DNA of 64,000 nucleotides, taken from NCBI GenBank assembly GCA_003013855.2, contig ML058385.1:744001-808000 (forward strand). The letters run 5' to 3'. This stretch comes from Liriodendron chinense (Eukaryota; Streptophyta; Magnoliopsida; Magnoliales; Magnoliaceae). The notes beneath the pieces were generated by a model. That model had not been told where the DNA came from, ran no database searches, and was given only the letters and a program-made list of their open reading frames with translations. The position numbers were made by a program, and so were the translations under genes. Below, one piece after another: positions 45,007 through 56,639 of this stretch (position 1 is its first letter; the number at the start of each line of letters is the position of its first letter).

Positions 45007-46936
45007 ATATATATATATTATTTATTTATTTTTACGACCTAGTCTAAACATCAACAGGTTGCTGGCAAGGAAGCATGACAGTGGACTCTACAGTTTCCAA
45101 CGGCATGAATTTAATCCACGGTTTTGCATGGTTCAGACCGCACGGGACTTGGACGAGCCCAGCTCTCAAGGCCATGCGCTAAAATGATATGGAGGAATGA
45201 ATAGGCAGCCTGGATGAACACGGGAACATCTTGGTGGACTCATAGGAAGTTTTCAACTGTAGGAGTCCAATCTCACTGTTTGGCGAGGTATGGCCATGTC
45301 AGGCCCCACAACACTTTTGAAGGAAAGTGAAGAGGGGTGTACCTGTCAGGGAGGACGTCCTCTTACTCTTCTGGGTTTTTTTTGCTTTTTTGTTTTTGTT
45401 TTTGTTTTTTTTTTTTTATATGGGTTAGGTCACACTTCACACACCTCATTGTTTGTACAACCACCCACCCCTGTCAGTCACATCACAATGTTAGTCACCC
45501 CACTATGGGAATCGGTCCAGTCGGATGCCATGACCTCAGTGAGCTATGGACCCGGGTGTCTTCACTCAGTCTGCCCCTTGAGCTATGGACCCGGGTGTGG
45601 AGGACGTCCTCACTTCTCTTTTCTTTAAAAAAATTATTATTATTTTATGTTTTTTTATTAGCTTGTTATTTAAATGGGTTAGAAGGCGAATTAACGTTAC
45701 AGTGGGCCCAATGAAAGTTCCAACGGTAGGCCTTCAATCCAATTGTGTGGGCCACTCAAGCCTCTGATTGGCCTCACTCTTGGGCCCATGACCTGAAATG
45801 GTCTGGGGCATCACACACACATATATAGTTGGGGTCCTAGGGTGAGTCCCACCTGCTGCCTCTTGCACGTGCCAAATGAAAGGGGCTTCCTTTCTGGACG
45901 TTACAACGTCTAGAGAGAGGACCCTCTCTCTGTTTTTTGTTTTATTTGTTTTATTTTTTTATATTAGTTATTGTTATATTTTATATTTTATATAACTCTT
46001 ACTTTATTTCTTTATGGACAGGTTGGATGGAAATAAACGTAATGGTGGGCCTTAGGGAGTTTTCCACGGTCGGTGTTCAGTCCCATAGTGTGGTGCACCA
46101 GAAATTCAGATCTGGCTCTTTCTTGAGTTCGCAACCTAATATGATTTTGTAAAATGGATGTCCGGCATGGATAAAATACATACATCATGGTGGGCCCTGC
46201 AGCGAGCCCCACTGCCGGCAGTAGCAAGACATGCAGCTGCTCCCGCTGCTGTGTCCAGTGTGCACTGCTGCACGCTGTTCACAGCAGCGTCAGCGGCTGT
46301 TGTTTTGTGCTTTGTGTTTTGTGTGTTTTTTAGGTGTGTGTACACACATGGGAGTGTGTGAGCGGGTGTGGGGTTCGTCCACCCTAGTGGCCCCAATGTT
46401 TTGAACGGTTTGGATTGCCAACAAACATCACAGTGATACACAACGGGGCCCACAAACTGGACCAAGCTGATACTCGTTTACCCCTTCATCAAGGTCTTTG
46501 TGACTTTATGAACAAGTTGGATGGCTAGTTAATAAAAACCATGGTGGGGCGAAGATCAGTGGGTCCCACAAAATTCTTAAAACTAAGCTATTTTTTGTGC
46601 GTGTTTTCCCCACCATCCAAAACCGATGGATGAATCGGATGGCATATGACCATCAAAGTGGGGCCTTGATCAGTGGGTCCCACACCTTCATCAAGAAGTG
46701 AATGAAATCAGCACAAAATAGAAGAAGAAAAAGGAATGAAGGTGAGAGTACTCACCTTGCTAAAGGGTTGGACCTCCCTTGATGGTTGGATTTGCTTGAT
46801 TGTAGTGGCTGTTTAACTTGAAGTTAAGGCGTGGTTTAGGGCTGATTAGAGAGAGTGAATTAGGGGGTTAATAGGGGAATTATGGGGTTAATAGGGGCTG
46901 GAGAATGCTTAATGGAGGTAGGGAGTTTAGGCACTG
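45007..46936. repeat. Old repetitive DNA with degenerate 250-300 bp units
   Basis: No gene. Units beginning with a palindrome and followed by a T-rich run and then GGGTTAG or GGTTGGA plus a GTGGGCC phrase start near 45350 (GAGGACGTCCTC), 45598 (GAGGACGTCCTC) and 45893 (GACGTTACAACGTC). Related GTTGGATGG phrases follow near 46515. A short direct repeat, GAGCTATGGACCCGGGTGT, occurs near 45540 and 45581. The nature of the parent element is unknown. Confidence 0.45.
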
Positions 46937-47390
46937 TGGACCCTCGCCGTTTCAGCGCTCCCGCACGACGTTCTCGTCCCTTCCCCTTTCGGGAAAAGAA
47001 GGAGAGGAGGATGCGTGAGTGCGAATCGCCGTTTGTGCCACTGGCTTGCCTCGTTTTCGAGGGCTTTGTTTGGTTGTCGTGTTAAGCTAGATGTGTATAA
47101 ATGAGTTTATATAAGACCAGAGTCGCCACTAGTCAATTACTTCGAATCTACAGTTGGCTAGACCCCGTAGAAACGTTAGAGAAGGGGATCCGAAGATTCC
47201 TTCCTCTAAAATGACTCCTTTTGATCTGCGACCAGAGATTCGAGGTAAGGGATCACGGTTACAGGGTGGGAAGAGGTTAAGCACCCCACACACTGCCCGT
47301 ATCGAAGTACGGTCTCTACTTCACAAAATCGAACTAATACTTGAAAGTCTGTTTTAATCCTCGTACATTCTCATAGATGACATGATGCAT

Positions 47391-47676
47391 GAATGCAGGT
47401 CTGAACAGTAAGAGTTTCTGATGAGCAGGTTCCAACAACGGGCAAGCCCAGAGCATACGCTCGAACTGACAGGTGCTTAATATAAGACGTATGCAGTGTG
47501 TTTGAATAATCAAGGTGCTTTATAGTGAAGCATGAATGCAAGTCTGAACAGTAAGAGTTTCTGATGGGTAGGTTCCAACAACGGGCAAGCCCAGAGCATA
47601 TGCTCGAACTGACAGGTGCTTAATATAAGACGTATGCAGTGTGCTTGGATAATCAAGGTGCTTGCAGTGAAGCAGG
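47391..47676. repeat. 143-bp tandem duplication within LTR C
   Basis: The block starting GAATGCAGGTCTGAACAG at 47391 recurs at 47534 as GAATGCAAGTCTGAACAG with high identity. LTR B has only one copy (about 35050-35180). Confidence 0.9.
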
Positions 47677-47969
47677 GGGGTTGGAAGAAAAGTAAATGTT
47701 GCACTTATGCTAGATGCAAATGAGATGATGCTAGAAAAAGAGTAGCTGGATGGATGGAGGTGTCGCAAGGGTTGGCTTCGAGTGGCTGAATCAAAACTTG
47801 TATGGCTTGGGAGACTTGGACCAGTGGTCAGGCTGGGCTGGACCAGGGCTAGGCTCTCCTCACTCGGGCTCTCCTTGATGGGAAAATGGGCTAAGGGGTG
47901 GAGGAAAACTCAGACGGACGGTCGCTGGACTGGGCGGATTGCTGTGTTGAAATGAGAAGGGGAGGGGGG

Positions 47970-47977
47970 TATTTATA
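47970..47977 (-). promoter_or_regulatory. TATA box of LTR C
   Basis: The minus strand reads GCTATAAATACCCCCC, in the same context as LTR A and LTR B. Confidence 0.7.
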
Positions 47978-48078
47978 GCAGCGGGCAGTGGCAGAGCCCG
48001 TAATTATTTTTGGGCGGCCCCCGTACGGTCACTCCTCGATTTCCAGCGAGGTACGGTCGTTCTCTCGGGGCTGCTGTT

Positions 48079-48300
48079 TGGCTCGGTGGGTTGACTCAGT
48101 GAGTTGACTCAGCAGGTCGACTCGGTGATTTGACTCAGCGGGTTGACTCGACGGGTTGACTCGGTATTTTGACTCGACGAGTTGACTCAGCGGGTTAACT
48201 CAGTGGGTTGACTCAGTGAGTTTGACTTTTTTAGGATTTTTTGACTGGCTTTTCTTATGGGTGGTTTTTCAGGCTGATGTTTAGGACTGGGTTGACTGGG
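48079..48300. promoter_or_regulatory. TTGACT minisatellite (W-box-like array) in U3 of LTR C
   Basis: Eleven TTGACT motifs lie in about 220 bp, mostly in 15-bp units of the form GGGTTGACTCAGTGA. In the element's direction the array is 100-330 bp upstream of the TATA box, where enhancers are expected. The core matches the WRKY-binding W-box. Binding is not shown. Confidence 0.6.
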
Positions 48301-48437
48301 TTCAGGCTTGAATTGGGCTATGGATTGGGGCTTACAAGGGTGAGTTTGGCTGAGTTCGGACTTGGGATTTGGGGGTATGGTCCTCCATTCATCCAACTAT
48401 CTCTACCAACAGTGTAGCCGAAGGTGGGGTGTCTACA

Positions 48438-48449
48438 GATGCCCCTCTC
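48438..48449 (-). other. Polypurine tract of element C
   Basis: The minus strand reads GAGAGGGGCATC directly before TGTAGACACC, the LTR start. It shares GGGGCATC with the tract of element A. Confidence 0.8.
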
Positions 48450-49859
48450 TGGCAGAGGTTGCGTGCAACCGAATGCCAAAGCGAGTGGACACCCCACTTC
48501 TGACCCGGTCATTCATAGATCATGGTCTGAAATCTTTGCTTGCCTTTGCATCTGTGCCAATTGATCGTTTGGAAACCGATCACTCGCACATATCGCGTTG
48601 TCCTTGCATGCGCTGCAACCTGGGTACCCAATCTCAACCCTTCCATTCCCGATCGGTACTAACATCGGAAAGGTACAGCAGAGCCTCTGCGTCGCTAGTC
48701 TTACGAGGATGCTGACCCTGAGACTGATTGTGTGATGTTTGATGTTTTCCCAGATCACTCCAGGAGTACTTGTTTCGCTTGACTGTCAAAGTGGTTAGAC
48801 GCCCTGCGTCAGATAGTCTTACGGGATTCTATTACGCCGACTTGGACTCAGTCAAGGTACTTCAGGCATCCATGCCTAGGTATGTGCGGGTGAACTCTTT
48901 CCACCCAATCTGCTGATTTTGATACTTGGATTACAATTCATCGTTTCCACCTGTTCAAATGATTTCTTTGACCGAGCCTTTTGGCTTTCATCTTTTTGTA
49001 TCTTGGCATGTAGTACGACCGCACTGACACTGGAGTTCAGTTCGACCGTACTTTGAGTGCATTGGATCCTATGGTCTCCGGGGAAACCGCGAGACATCGG
49101 ATCTTATTTGATTTTTGCGTCGGCTCCTACCCAGAGATATGGAAGATCTCCTGGTGTTTTGGAGGCAGAACGCTCTACTGGGAAAATATTTTTTGGATTT
49201 TTGAAAAGATACCCACTTTGGGGAGTGATACTCCGTGGGGTTTTTATTTGCAAATAGAATTTTTTTTGTCTTTTTTGAAATGGAAGTTTAGTTTGCATGC
49301 GCCTCCACTAGGGATGCCTGTGGGGTCTTTGGCTAACCGACTTTATTTTGAAAACAGGTAAACATGATGATTGATGCGATGGATGCTGATGCATGGAGAT
49401 GCATGATGAATGCATGGCTTGGCTCATTCTCTTTCAGTTTGATGATTTTTCTTTTGCTGGAGATGCAGAGAATTTTGAGCTTATTGCTTGCAGGGTTGTG
49501 CTCCCTGGGGATTTTCTTTTTTATACGGGCGTTTGGTCAGCGGGTTGGTCAAGATCCCGACCCGTGGTCGATCAGGTCCATCGTCCCAAGATGCTGTTTC
49601 TTTGCTTAATGAGAATGTACGAGGATGTTATCTGACTTCAAGATGTTCTTCTGGGCATAAATGCGATTAAGATGGTGCTTAGTCGCCAGTTTTGGTCAAG
49701 ATTCCAATTTGCGGGCGATTGGATCCGTCATCCCAAATTGTGAAGAGAGTGGAGTTCAAGACTCCTGAAGTGTAGTGCTGGGGATAGTGCCAATTTTTGT
49801 GATTTTTGTGAATATGTGATCCGAATCTTTATCTGAGTGGTCAGGATAGAGATCGGTTA
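48450..49859. other. Non-coding 3' region of element C
   Basis: No conserved ORF on either strand. The phrase AGTCTTACG recurs near 48697 and 48819. Later parts are T-rich. The matching part of B is outside the window, so conservation cannot be judged. Confidence 0.5.
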
Positions 49860-50030
49860 TTGAAAGCGAGGAAATATTTTTGTGTTTTTGAAAATTTTTG
49901 GTTTGTAAGCAAGGGAAACATTTTTTGTGATTTTCGAAGTATTTTCTTTGAAAGCAAGATAAATATTTTTGATAACATTTTGTTTGAAAGTAAGGAAAAT
50001 ATTTTTGTGATTTTTGAAGAGATGATTTTG
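49860..50030. repeat. Short AT-rich tandem repeat (about 40-45 bp, four units)
   Basis: Units starting GAAAGCGAGG, GTAAGCAAGG, GAAAGCAAGA and GAAAGTAAGG, each followed by AAATATTTTT, begin near 49861, 49905, 49950 and 49987. Confidence 0.7.
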
Positions 50031-50209
50031 CAATGTTTTTGTATTTTGTGATTTTTCTGAAATGCAGGGAAAAGTATGAAATTTTCATCCACTTCCAGCT
50101 TCTACTGCTGGTAAGGCACCCGATCCATTTTACGTCAGCGAGCAAGACGAGTCTCACACAGTTAAGCGCCGTAGTTTTACATCTTCGGATGAGGGGATTT
50201 TGAGGGTTT

Positions 50210-50470
50210 TCAGTCAACACACCCACAAAGTTGCTTGTTCCTCATGTGCAATGCACATAAACCACGTATCGTCCGACGGACTCCTTCGGCCATAAAATGA
50301 GCCACATCCTCACATCTCCCTTTGTCAATCCAGTTTGGGGCCTTACGTTGCTCACAATTCCGTGAGGATGCGCTCCACCTCCCAACAGCCTTAATCCCCT
50401 TCATGAGTTTTGGGAACAGGGAACATCCGTCAGGTTCAACAGCGACTTCCAAATCAAGGTTGTCTATCAT
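50210..50470 (-). CDS. Unrecognised 86-residue ORF in the 3' region of C
   Basis: The open frame reads MIDNLDLEVAVEPDGCSLFP and includes NWIDKGRCEDVAHFMAEGV and LCALHMRNKQLCGC. In frame upstream it stays open to a TAA near 50522, where GTAAGG could also be a splice donor after AACAG. Composition is protein-like, with mixed hydrophobic and charged residues and five Cys. It differs from the T-rich DNA around it and from PMD or pol. It may be a captured gene fragment or chance. No function can be given. Confidence 0.25.
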   Translation of the reverse strand: MIDNLDLEVAVEPDGCSLFPKLMKGIKAVGRWSASSRNCEQRKAPNWIDKGRCEDVAHFMAEGVRRTIRGLCALHMRNKQLCGCVD

Positions 50471-50599
50471 GCTGCGTTCAACACGAATAGGGTTGCGGAG
50501 CTCTGCCCGCCACAGCCCTTACCTGTTTAAAAGATTCCAGACACCCGTACGATCAAGTGTCAGCCATGCCTGGAACAGGTTAGGAAAGAATGCCCCCGA

Positions 50600-52440
50600 G
50601 AAGTTAATCCCAGTGTAGTTTTAGGTCTTCGGACCGCTGGAGATAAATTTGTGCAGTTGAAATTGATGGTGAAATTTTTATTATTTTTTATTTTTTTGTA
50701 TTTTTGAAAAAGTTCCAGATTTCAACTCGGGTAATCAAGGTTGATGCTGGTTTTTATGGAAAGCTCAAAAAATCTTTTTGGTATTTTTTGAAAATGATCC
50801 GGATTATCGAACCTTGATCCCAGCGGTTGAGGCCGATGCCGGTTTTTGGTTGAAAGCAGGAAAGGTCCCCCGAGAAATTAATCCCAGTGTAGTTTAAGGT
50901 CTTCTGACCACAAAACTGTACAAAACAGTGCAAACACATTTTTTTGTTTTTTTTTTGGAAAATGTCCGGAGTCATCTGATCTTGATGTGAGCAAACAAGA
51001 CCGATGTCGTTCTTTATTGAAAATCTCTCGGGATGTCGATTCCGACGTAGTTTAAGGTCTTCGGACCCAAAACTGTACAAACTGAACATACATTCTTTTT
51101 GTGCTTTTTTCGAAATGATCCAGGTCATCAGATCTTGGCCTGAACGGCTAGGATCGATGCTGGTTTTTATTAAAATCCCTCGGGATATTGATCCCGACGT
51201 AGTTTAAGGTCTTCGGACCACACTATGTACAAGCTGAAAATACATTCTTTTTTTTGTGATTTTTTTCGAAATAATCCAGGTCATCAGATCTTGGCCTGAA
51301 CGGCTAGGATCGATGTTGGTTTTTATTGAAAACCTCTCGGGATGTTGATCCCAACGTAGTTTAAGGTCTTCGGACCGAAACTTTGTACAAGCGATGCTGG
51401 AAATCACATTTTTGTTTTTTAAAAAATGTCCGGAGTCATCAGGCCTTAATGAAGACCGATGCCGGTTTTTATTGAAAATCTCTCGGGATATTGATCTCGA
51501 CGTAGTTTAAGGTCTTCGGACCAAAAGACTTTGTACAAGCGATGCTGGAAATCACATTTTGTGTTTTTAGAAAATGTCCAGAGTCATCAGGCCTTAATGA
51601 AGACCGATGCCGGTTTTTATTGAAAATCTCTCGGGATATTGATCCCGACGTAGTTTAAGGTCTTCGGACTAAAAGACTTTGTACAAGCGATGCTGGAAAT
51701 CACATTTTTGTTTTTTAGAAAATGTCCGGAGTCATTAGGCCTTAATGAAGACCGATGCCGGTTTTTATTGAAAATCTCTCGGGATATTGATCTCGACGTA
51801 GTTTAAGGTCTTCGGACCAAAAGACTTTGTACAAACGATGCTGAAAATCACATTTTGTTTTTTTAGAAAATGTCCGGAGTCATCAGGCCTTAATGAAGAC
51901 CGATGCCGGTTTTTATTGAAAATCTCTCGGGATATTGATCCCGACGTAGTTTAAGGTCTTCGGACCAAAAGACTTTGTACAAGCGATGCTGGAAATCGCA
52001 TTTTTGTTTTTTAGAAAATGTCCAGAGTCATCAGGCCTTAATGAAGACCGATGCCGGTTTTTATTGAAAATCTCTCGGGATATTGATCCCGACGTAGTTT
52101 AAGGTCTTCGGACCAAAAGACTTTGTACAAGCGATGCTGGAAATCACATTTTGTTTTTTTAGAAAATGTCCGGAGTTATCAGGCCTTAATGAAGACCTAT
52201 GCCGGTTTTTATTGAAAATCTCTTGGGATATTGATCCCGACGTAGTTTAAGGTCTTCGGACCAAAAGACTTTGTACAAGCGATGCTGGAAATCACATTTT
52301 TGTTTTTTAGAAAATGTCCGGAGTCATCAGGCCTTAATGAAGACCGATGCCGGTTTTTATTGAAAATCTCTGGGGATATTGATCCCGACGTAGTTTAAGG
52401 TCTTCGGACCAAAAGACTTTATAAGCGTAAAGTAATCAAG
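50600..52440. repeat. 148-bp tandem array, about twelve units, in the 3' region of C
   Basis: The mark GTAGTTTAAGGTCTTCGGA occurs (with small variants) at 50615, 50889, 51047, 51199, 51356, 51502, 51650, 51798, 51946, 52094, 52242 and 52390. The last seven units are exactly 148 bp apart; the left ones are 146-158 bp apart or degenerate. One unit survives in B next to the insertion of A. Tandem arrays in the 3' region are known in Ogre/Tat elements and can seed satellites. Confidence 0.95.
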
Positions 52441-52844
52441 GGCGATTCTTGGGATTCTTCTTGGAATGGTTCAGATCATCAGGTCATGGCCTTGGATGGT
52501 TGAGATCACTGTTTGACCAAGTCAATTTTTTCTTTCTTTTCCTTGAAAATTCCATGGAACTTTTCCACATCATCAAGCCAATTTCTCATCAACTTCTCAC
52601 AAGATGAGATTTTGGTGAGATTTCTTACTTTTTCTCACCATTCTCTTCCATCACTTCACTCTTACAAGGAGGTACAAGATTCACTTGCAACCACCATTCC
52701 CAAGGAGGAGTTCTTCCCAAGGAGAGGGGAGGAGAGGTCGTTTCACCTAGGTGGAGGGTAGGACGGCTCCCTGGGCGCCGCCCGGACCGCCCCTGACCCC
52801 TGGTTTCTTCAGTGGGTTGGGTAAAGGGGTGCACCCCCCTTTTC

Positions 52845-52851
52845 TATATAA
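52845..52851 (+). promoter_or_regulatory. Plus-strand TATA box upstream of PMD gene 1 in C
   Basis: TATATAA in the context TTCTATATAACATGGGGCAC, identical to element B, followed by CAACGTGCAATCTCTCTC and a pyrimidine patch. The sequences around it are less alike between B and C than the box itself. It is the likely core promoter of the antisense genes. Confidence 0.6.
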
Positions 52852-54965
52852 CATGGGGCACCCTTGCCCCCTCCAACGTGCAATCTCTCTCTTCTCTCTC
52901 TCATACTCTCTCTTTCTCAAAGTTTTCTCTCTCCTCTTGGTGGTTCTTTGCTTCTCTCAAGTGGTGGGCCTTAGAGAAGTTTTGGGACAGCAAGGTGATC
53001 CTTCTTTGGTGAGTGGTAAAGGTATGGACCACTCCCTTTCTCTTTCTTGTCCTTTTCCTTCTTCATTATCTCTTCTCATGGTTCTTTTCTTTTTCCATGT
53101 AGCTAACCCAAAAGGAGTGAAGGTGGGCCCAAGTGTTCTTGCCCTTTTTCTAGACCTCCAATCTATTTCAAAGGTGGTGCATGGAGAAAGACATTGCAAG
53201 CTTTCCATTTAATTTTTCCTTTTCTTCTTTTCACACTCCCTTCATGTGTATGTAAAGGGTAATTTTGCCATGTCCATCAAGTGTGCATGGAAAAATATAC
53301 TATCTTTTCCATGGGAGTTGGGCCTCTTTTCATATGTATCAAATGGGCTCAAAGTGAAGTCATGGCCCTTGGTGTATTTGATGGGCCCAATGCTTCATTT
53401 TGGGCTCCCTCTTACTTTCTCTTTCTTGTCATTTTCTTTGGAGCTTTCTTTTTCTTTTCCATCTTCTTTCCAAGATTTGGGCCCATGGGCATGGTAGGGC
53501 CCGTCTCAAGTTTTGGGCTTATGGGGCTCACTTTGGGTGACCCCATCTTTCTTCACATATGTATGGACCAAGGTGACTAGCCCATTCTTCACTTGGATCT
53601 CAAGTGGGCTAGATTTCTTAATTGGGCCTTTATGGACAAGTAACCCAAATCTTCCACCATCTCTTGATTATAATGTACGTCCTTGTACAAAGTGTGGTGG
53701 GTTCCTTGGAGTTTTTCCATGTGGATGGGCTTTTGGGCCTCCATTGGAGCTTGGATTTCTTTAGACCATGTGTGCACCACTACACTTTGTCCATGTAGGC
53801 TTTTTTCCTTTCATGCTTTTCTTTTGATGGATGGAGGACTTGAGTTACTTGATCATCTACAAGCCCCATGAGTGAGTTGTTCCAACAATCTCACTAGTTT
53901 CAAATGGTTTTTCCATGAGGTAGGAAAGTGGTTTTCAAGAGTTTCTCTTTAATGTTATCAACCTCAAATGGATGATCCTCCTTCAAGTGAGCTATCCATG
54001 CAACCATAGCTCCTTGAACTTTTCTTTGGGGGCTTGGTGGGTCATCCACCATCATTCTCAAATATGAGTAATTTTTCTTTCGATTTGTGAGAAAGAATGA
54101 TACCCATAAGTTGCCCAATTTTGTCCCATGCTTTGGGGCACTTTGGATTTTGATCTTCAAGTGGGCTATGTATACCATTCTTAGACATTTTCATGATGGT
54201 TGGGTGGCCCATCAAGCCATGCCCTCTTGTGCTCAAATGGTCTCCCTTTCTTGTAAAGAAATTGGTGCACATAAGTTGCCCAAATTTATCCTTTCATGGG
54301 CATTTTCAACTTGATTCTTCATGTGGGTTATGTTCATCAACTTTTTACCATTAGCTTCTTTGATTCATGTGTTTGTGGGTAGACCGCCATGTTGTACTCT
54401 CATGGTCAAAACTTTCATCAAGATGGTGCACATAGGGTTGCCCATGGTTAACCCATGAATGGGTCCTCATGTTCCTTCAAGTGGGCTATGTGCTCCCTTC
54501 TATCCATTGAGGTGAGGCATTTGGGTTGCTCTTGGGGGCCCACTTCCTTTCTATCCCCCACTTGTCCATGTACATGTGTAAAAAGATGGAAACATCTTAA
54601 GTGAGAATCATGGCCTTGGCATAAAAAAGTGGATCAATCCTTGGCCACATATGGACTTTGAAGAGGAGCTTCTCATGCGAAGTAGGATTCTTATCCTTTG
54701 TTGATCTCATGGTACTTGAGTGCATTTGTTGTCCAAAATGTGTCCTTGGATGATGGACTTCTCTTGCCTAAGGCATGTTATGAAACCTTCTTTAAGGTGG
54801 GCCTTGCTTTTTTCAATGGGCCCAACACATAACCTAGGTAACACATGGAGTTGGACTTTAGATCTTGCATTTGAATGTGAGTCTAATCCCATGGGTTTCC
54901 TAGATGATAATTTGGATTTTAACGGGTAAGGGATAGGGACTTCCTTGCCAAGCTTGTAGGATTCA
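52852..54965 (+). other. Leader/intron region of PMD gene 1 in C
   Basis: No conserved ORF. A possible leader intron has its donor near 53021 (AAAG|GTATGG) and its acceptor near 53102 (CATGTAG). A final acceptor, CTTGTAG, lies six bases before the ATG at 54966. All three are present in B. The degenerate 165-bp repeats recur at about 53980-54500. Confidence 0.45.
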
Positions 54966-56458
54966 ATGGCAGACGGTACCAGGGGACGCCGAGTGATTGA
55001 CGAAGATGATCCTGCCTTCATCATCCGCCGAGGGGACCACATGTGTTCCTTGGCTATGGAGCATCAACCTCTTCCCGCCATCAAGGGTCGAGGCACCAGG
55101 GATCACTGGGACAACTGGGTGAAGGATCCACAGCCCTTGCTTGAACGAGTATTGGCTGGTACTCCTTTTGCTGGCCTCCTCACCTTACGTTTTCATAACA
55201 ACAGTGCCAACCGCATGATGCTCGCGGCCCTTTGTGAGAGGTGGCGGGACGAGACCCACACCTTCTAGCTCCCTTGTGGTGAATGGGGAATAACTCCCCT
55301 GGACATTTATATGCAAATAGGCTTTCCGTTTCATGGGACAATTGTTCCCCAAGTCAGCTCTCTGGCTCCCATCACTTCCATTGACTGGCTACGGCTCGTC
55401 GGTGATGTCCCTCCCGAGGATGAATTCCAAGGCCATCAAGTAAAGATGCGATGGTTCTACAACACTTTTGCCTCCGTCATCCCCACTACCGAGCGAGAGG
55501 CCCTCCACAAAGCACGGGCCATGATCACTTATGCCTTCGGGTCTTTCCTTCTCTGCCACGCCAATGAGAGGGTTGATCATAAATTTCTTCGCTTGGTTGA
55601 GGATCTACACCACCCCTACAATTGGAACGGGGCTATCCTGACTCATATTTTTCAGGGTCTGGATAAGACCTGTCGGAATAGCCAGTCCTACACCGGTTTC
55701 TGGCCCGTCGTCGAGGTATTCTTCATCCACCTTTCTTGGAGACATTTACCCTCCTCCTCTTTCTAATTGTTAGGTGTGCCTTTGCCTAGACTTGCTTTTA
55801 TGACCATTTTCCCCATCTCGCGCCGAGGATGCGGGATGATATTGAGCCCTCTTTGTATCGCCACATGTACTGGCACCAGCAAAACCGTCAGCGGAACTCC
55901 CGAGTTTCTGGGGACAATTGGCGCGCTGACATAGACGGGTTGACCGTTGATGATGTAAGTATCTTGCTTTCCTTATCCCTCGTGCTGCACTGTAACTGAT
56001 AGTGGTGACCTCATTTGCTGTAGCTCGCTCGGATGCCGTACGCCAGCTTCCCTCTCTATTACACCCCTCAGCGTGTGGAGGCATATGATGCTTCATGTCT
56101 CCGTATCATGCTTTCTGACGCTGAATCTTTTCAGTGGTATCTGGGTGAGAGGTTGCTTCGGCAGGTCACTGGGGTGGCTCGGGTCCCTTATTCTGCACCT
56201 CCTCCAGCTGCTCGGATTCCTGCTGGCGAGATGGCTGATGCTCTTGCGGGCCAGCGCGGGTTTCGTTTCACGATCCCGGATCGTGACTATGATGAGTGGT
56301 ATTTGCTGTACGGCCAGGGGCCTCTGCTTCCTTCGCTCTATGTTCTAGGGGGCCGTCGTAGATATGCTGGAGGCTCGGTGACTGCTCCTTTGATGGATCT
56401 TTACTGTCGGGAGTGGGACGAGAGGAGGGACGATGACGACTATGTTGGCGACTTGTAG
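54966..56458 (+). pseudogene. PMD gene 1 of element C, three exons, one nonsense codon
   Basis: Exons fit at 54966-55715, 55790-55954 and 56024-56458, with GT-AG introns of 74 and 69 bp, all in phase 0, giving 450 codons. The only break is TAG at 55266, codon 101, between ETHTF and LPCGEWGITPLDI, the heart of the PMD fold. The rest is classical PMD: ALHKARAMITYAFGSFLLCH, WNGAILTHIFQGLDK, FWPVVE, then YDHFPHLAPRM in exon 2 and RVEAYDASCLRIM with FRFTIPDRDYDEWYLLYG in exon 3. The tail is acidic (DERRDDDDYVGDL). PMD proteins are nuclear in plants. Intact splice sites suggest recent selection or recent activity. Apart from the nonsense codon, nothing prevents expression. Confidence 0.88.
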
Positions 56459-56639
56459 CCTGCTTTTGTATTCAGCTTTACTTGACGGATGACCTTCTTC
56501 TTTTGGTTTTTACCTTCTTTTGTAAAATCTTCTGAATGAATATACGATCTTTGACTTGTCTCAAATTCCTTGATGATGTCTGGATATTTTGGCCTTTGAC
56601 TCATTCCTTAATAATTTGTGGAAGATGAGACTTCTTGAC

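Larger units (their letters stand above)
46937..48437 (-). repeat. 3' LTR of element C (1501 bp)
   Basis: Homologous to the B LTR along its length, with the same TGGAC start and TGTCTACA end in plus orientation. It is longer because of a 143-bp tandem duplication and an expanded TTGACT array. Its left flank is CACTG; the matching duplication would be outside the window. Confidence 0.85.

Noticed and set aside
46937..48437. Solo LTR
   Set aside because: A polypurine tract and internal sequence collinear with element B follow it directly on the right, so it is the 3' LTR of element C.
50600..52440. CRISPR array
   Set aside because: Units are 148 bp with no short repeat/unique spacer structure, in a plant retrotransposon. 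It is an ordinary tandem repeat.
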